Below, piece by piece: positions 63,871 to 64,000 of a DNA stretch of 64,000 nt. The stretch comes from Vesta saturnalis. Taxonomy: Eukaryota; Arthropoda; Insecta; Coleoptera; Lampyridae. Location: positions 167,001 to 231,000 of the forward strand of contig JARFJB010000655.1 in NCBI GenBank assembly GCA_036346205.1. Direction: 5' to 3'. The first letter of the stretch is position 1; every line of letters starts with the position of its first letter. The translations under genes were made by a program, and so were the position numbers. The notes beneath the pieces are model-generated. The model worked only from the letters and a program-made list of their open reading frames with translations. It had not been told where the DNA came from and did no database searches.

Positions 63871-64000
63871 GGCAGATACCGAAACGGATTTGATTGCTAT
63901 ATCACCTGCGTATAATAGTCATTCAGACGCAGTCGCTCGCAATGGATGTTCGAGATAAGGTTGTTAAATAAACCTATAGTGGATCCTTTGAAACAAATCT
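63871..64000. other. right edge of the window
   Basis: No further gene is complete; the virus-like element probably continues beyond 64000. Confidence 0.4.

Noticed and set aside
1..64000. CRISPR arrays, rRNA genes or bacterial operons
   Set aside because: No regularly spaced direct repeats with unique spacers, no rRNA-like sequence; the genes are spliced and eukaryotic.

Overview
The window is eukaryotic and almost certainly from an arthropod, most likely an insect. It is AT-rich, has spliced genes with very short introns, and is packed with insect-type transposable elements. No bacterial operon, rRNA gene or CRISPR array is visible. I cannot name the species. A beetle would fit the repeat spectrum and the 42-49 nt introns, but this is inference. 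Only one gene looks intact and host-like: a seven-exon SLC5 sodium/solute symporter (3747-5679, 552 codons, all junctions in phase). Almost everything else is a layered graveyard of mobile elements.

Layout, 1-28.6 kb. The window opens inside a pogo/Tigger-like transposase (minus), followed by a Penelope-like element (PLE) lying between two (AT)n microsatellites, then the SLC5 gene. A second PLE is split by a 1.16-kb repeat. A Crypton-like tyrosine recombinase pseudogene follows, and downstream of it sits a complete but dead copia element (LTRs, half-tRNA primer site, 5-bp target duplication). Next come a piggyBac relic with TTAA ends, a mariner split by the second, inverted copy of the 1.1-kb repeat, a terminal-inverted-repeat (TIR) element without coding capacity, a LINE RT fragment, a GT microsatellite, a Tc1-like pseudogene split by a GC-rich TIR element with a 9-nt target duplication, and a DD34D mariner. 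Right after that mariner is a tandem array of ~305-bp monomers, each carrying a type I hammerhead ribozyme motif; a tRNA-derived SINE has inserted into one of them.

Layout, 28.6-64 kb. Three transposons whose transposases share a D-D(41)D spacing lie at 28.8, 36.1 and 56.4 kb, with further fragments of the same kind elsewhere. Between them are a minisatellite family, a spliced gene resembling the N-terminal region of Polinton/Maverick-type DNA polymerase B, a 1.4-kb pyrimidine-only tract, a 2.2-kb foldback element carrying an acidic/basic ORF, a LINE endonuclease fragment, a second piggyBac, a GC-rich island with a tRNA-like relic, and a 2.9-kb TA-flanked transposon with an unclassified transposase. 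The last 4 kb hold a decayed virus-like module (packaging ATPase, phospholipase A2-like protein, adenain-like protease, a short capsid-associated-type ORF) typical of Polinton/adintovirus-like elements; it runs off the right edge.

How the parts relate. Nested insertions give a relative chronology: mariner and PLE before the 1.1-kb repeat, the hammerhead array before the SINE, the Tc1-like element before the GC-rich TIR element. Most ORFs are broken by stops or frameshifts, so little here is expected to be mobile. The best candidates for something undescribed are the hammerhead array, the modular TIRs built from repeated ACAGGGTG units, the foldback element, the unclassified TA transposon and the GC-rich TIR element.
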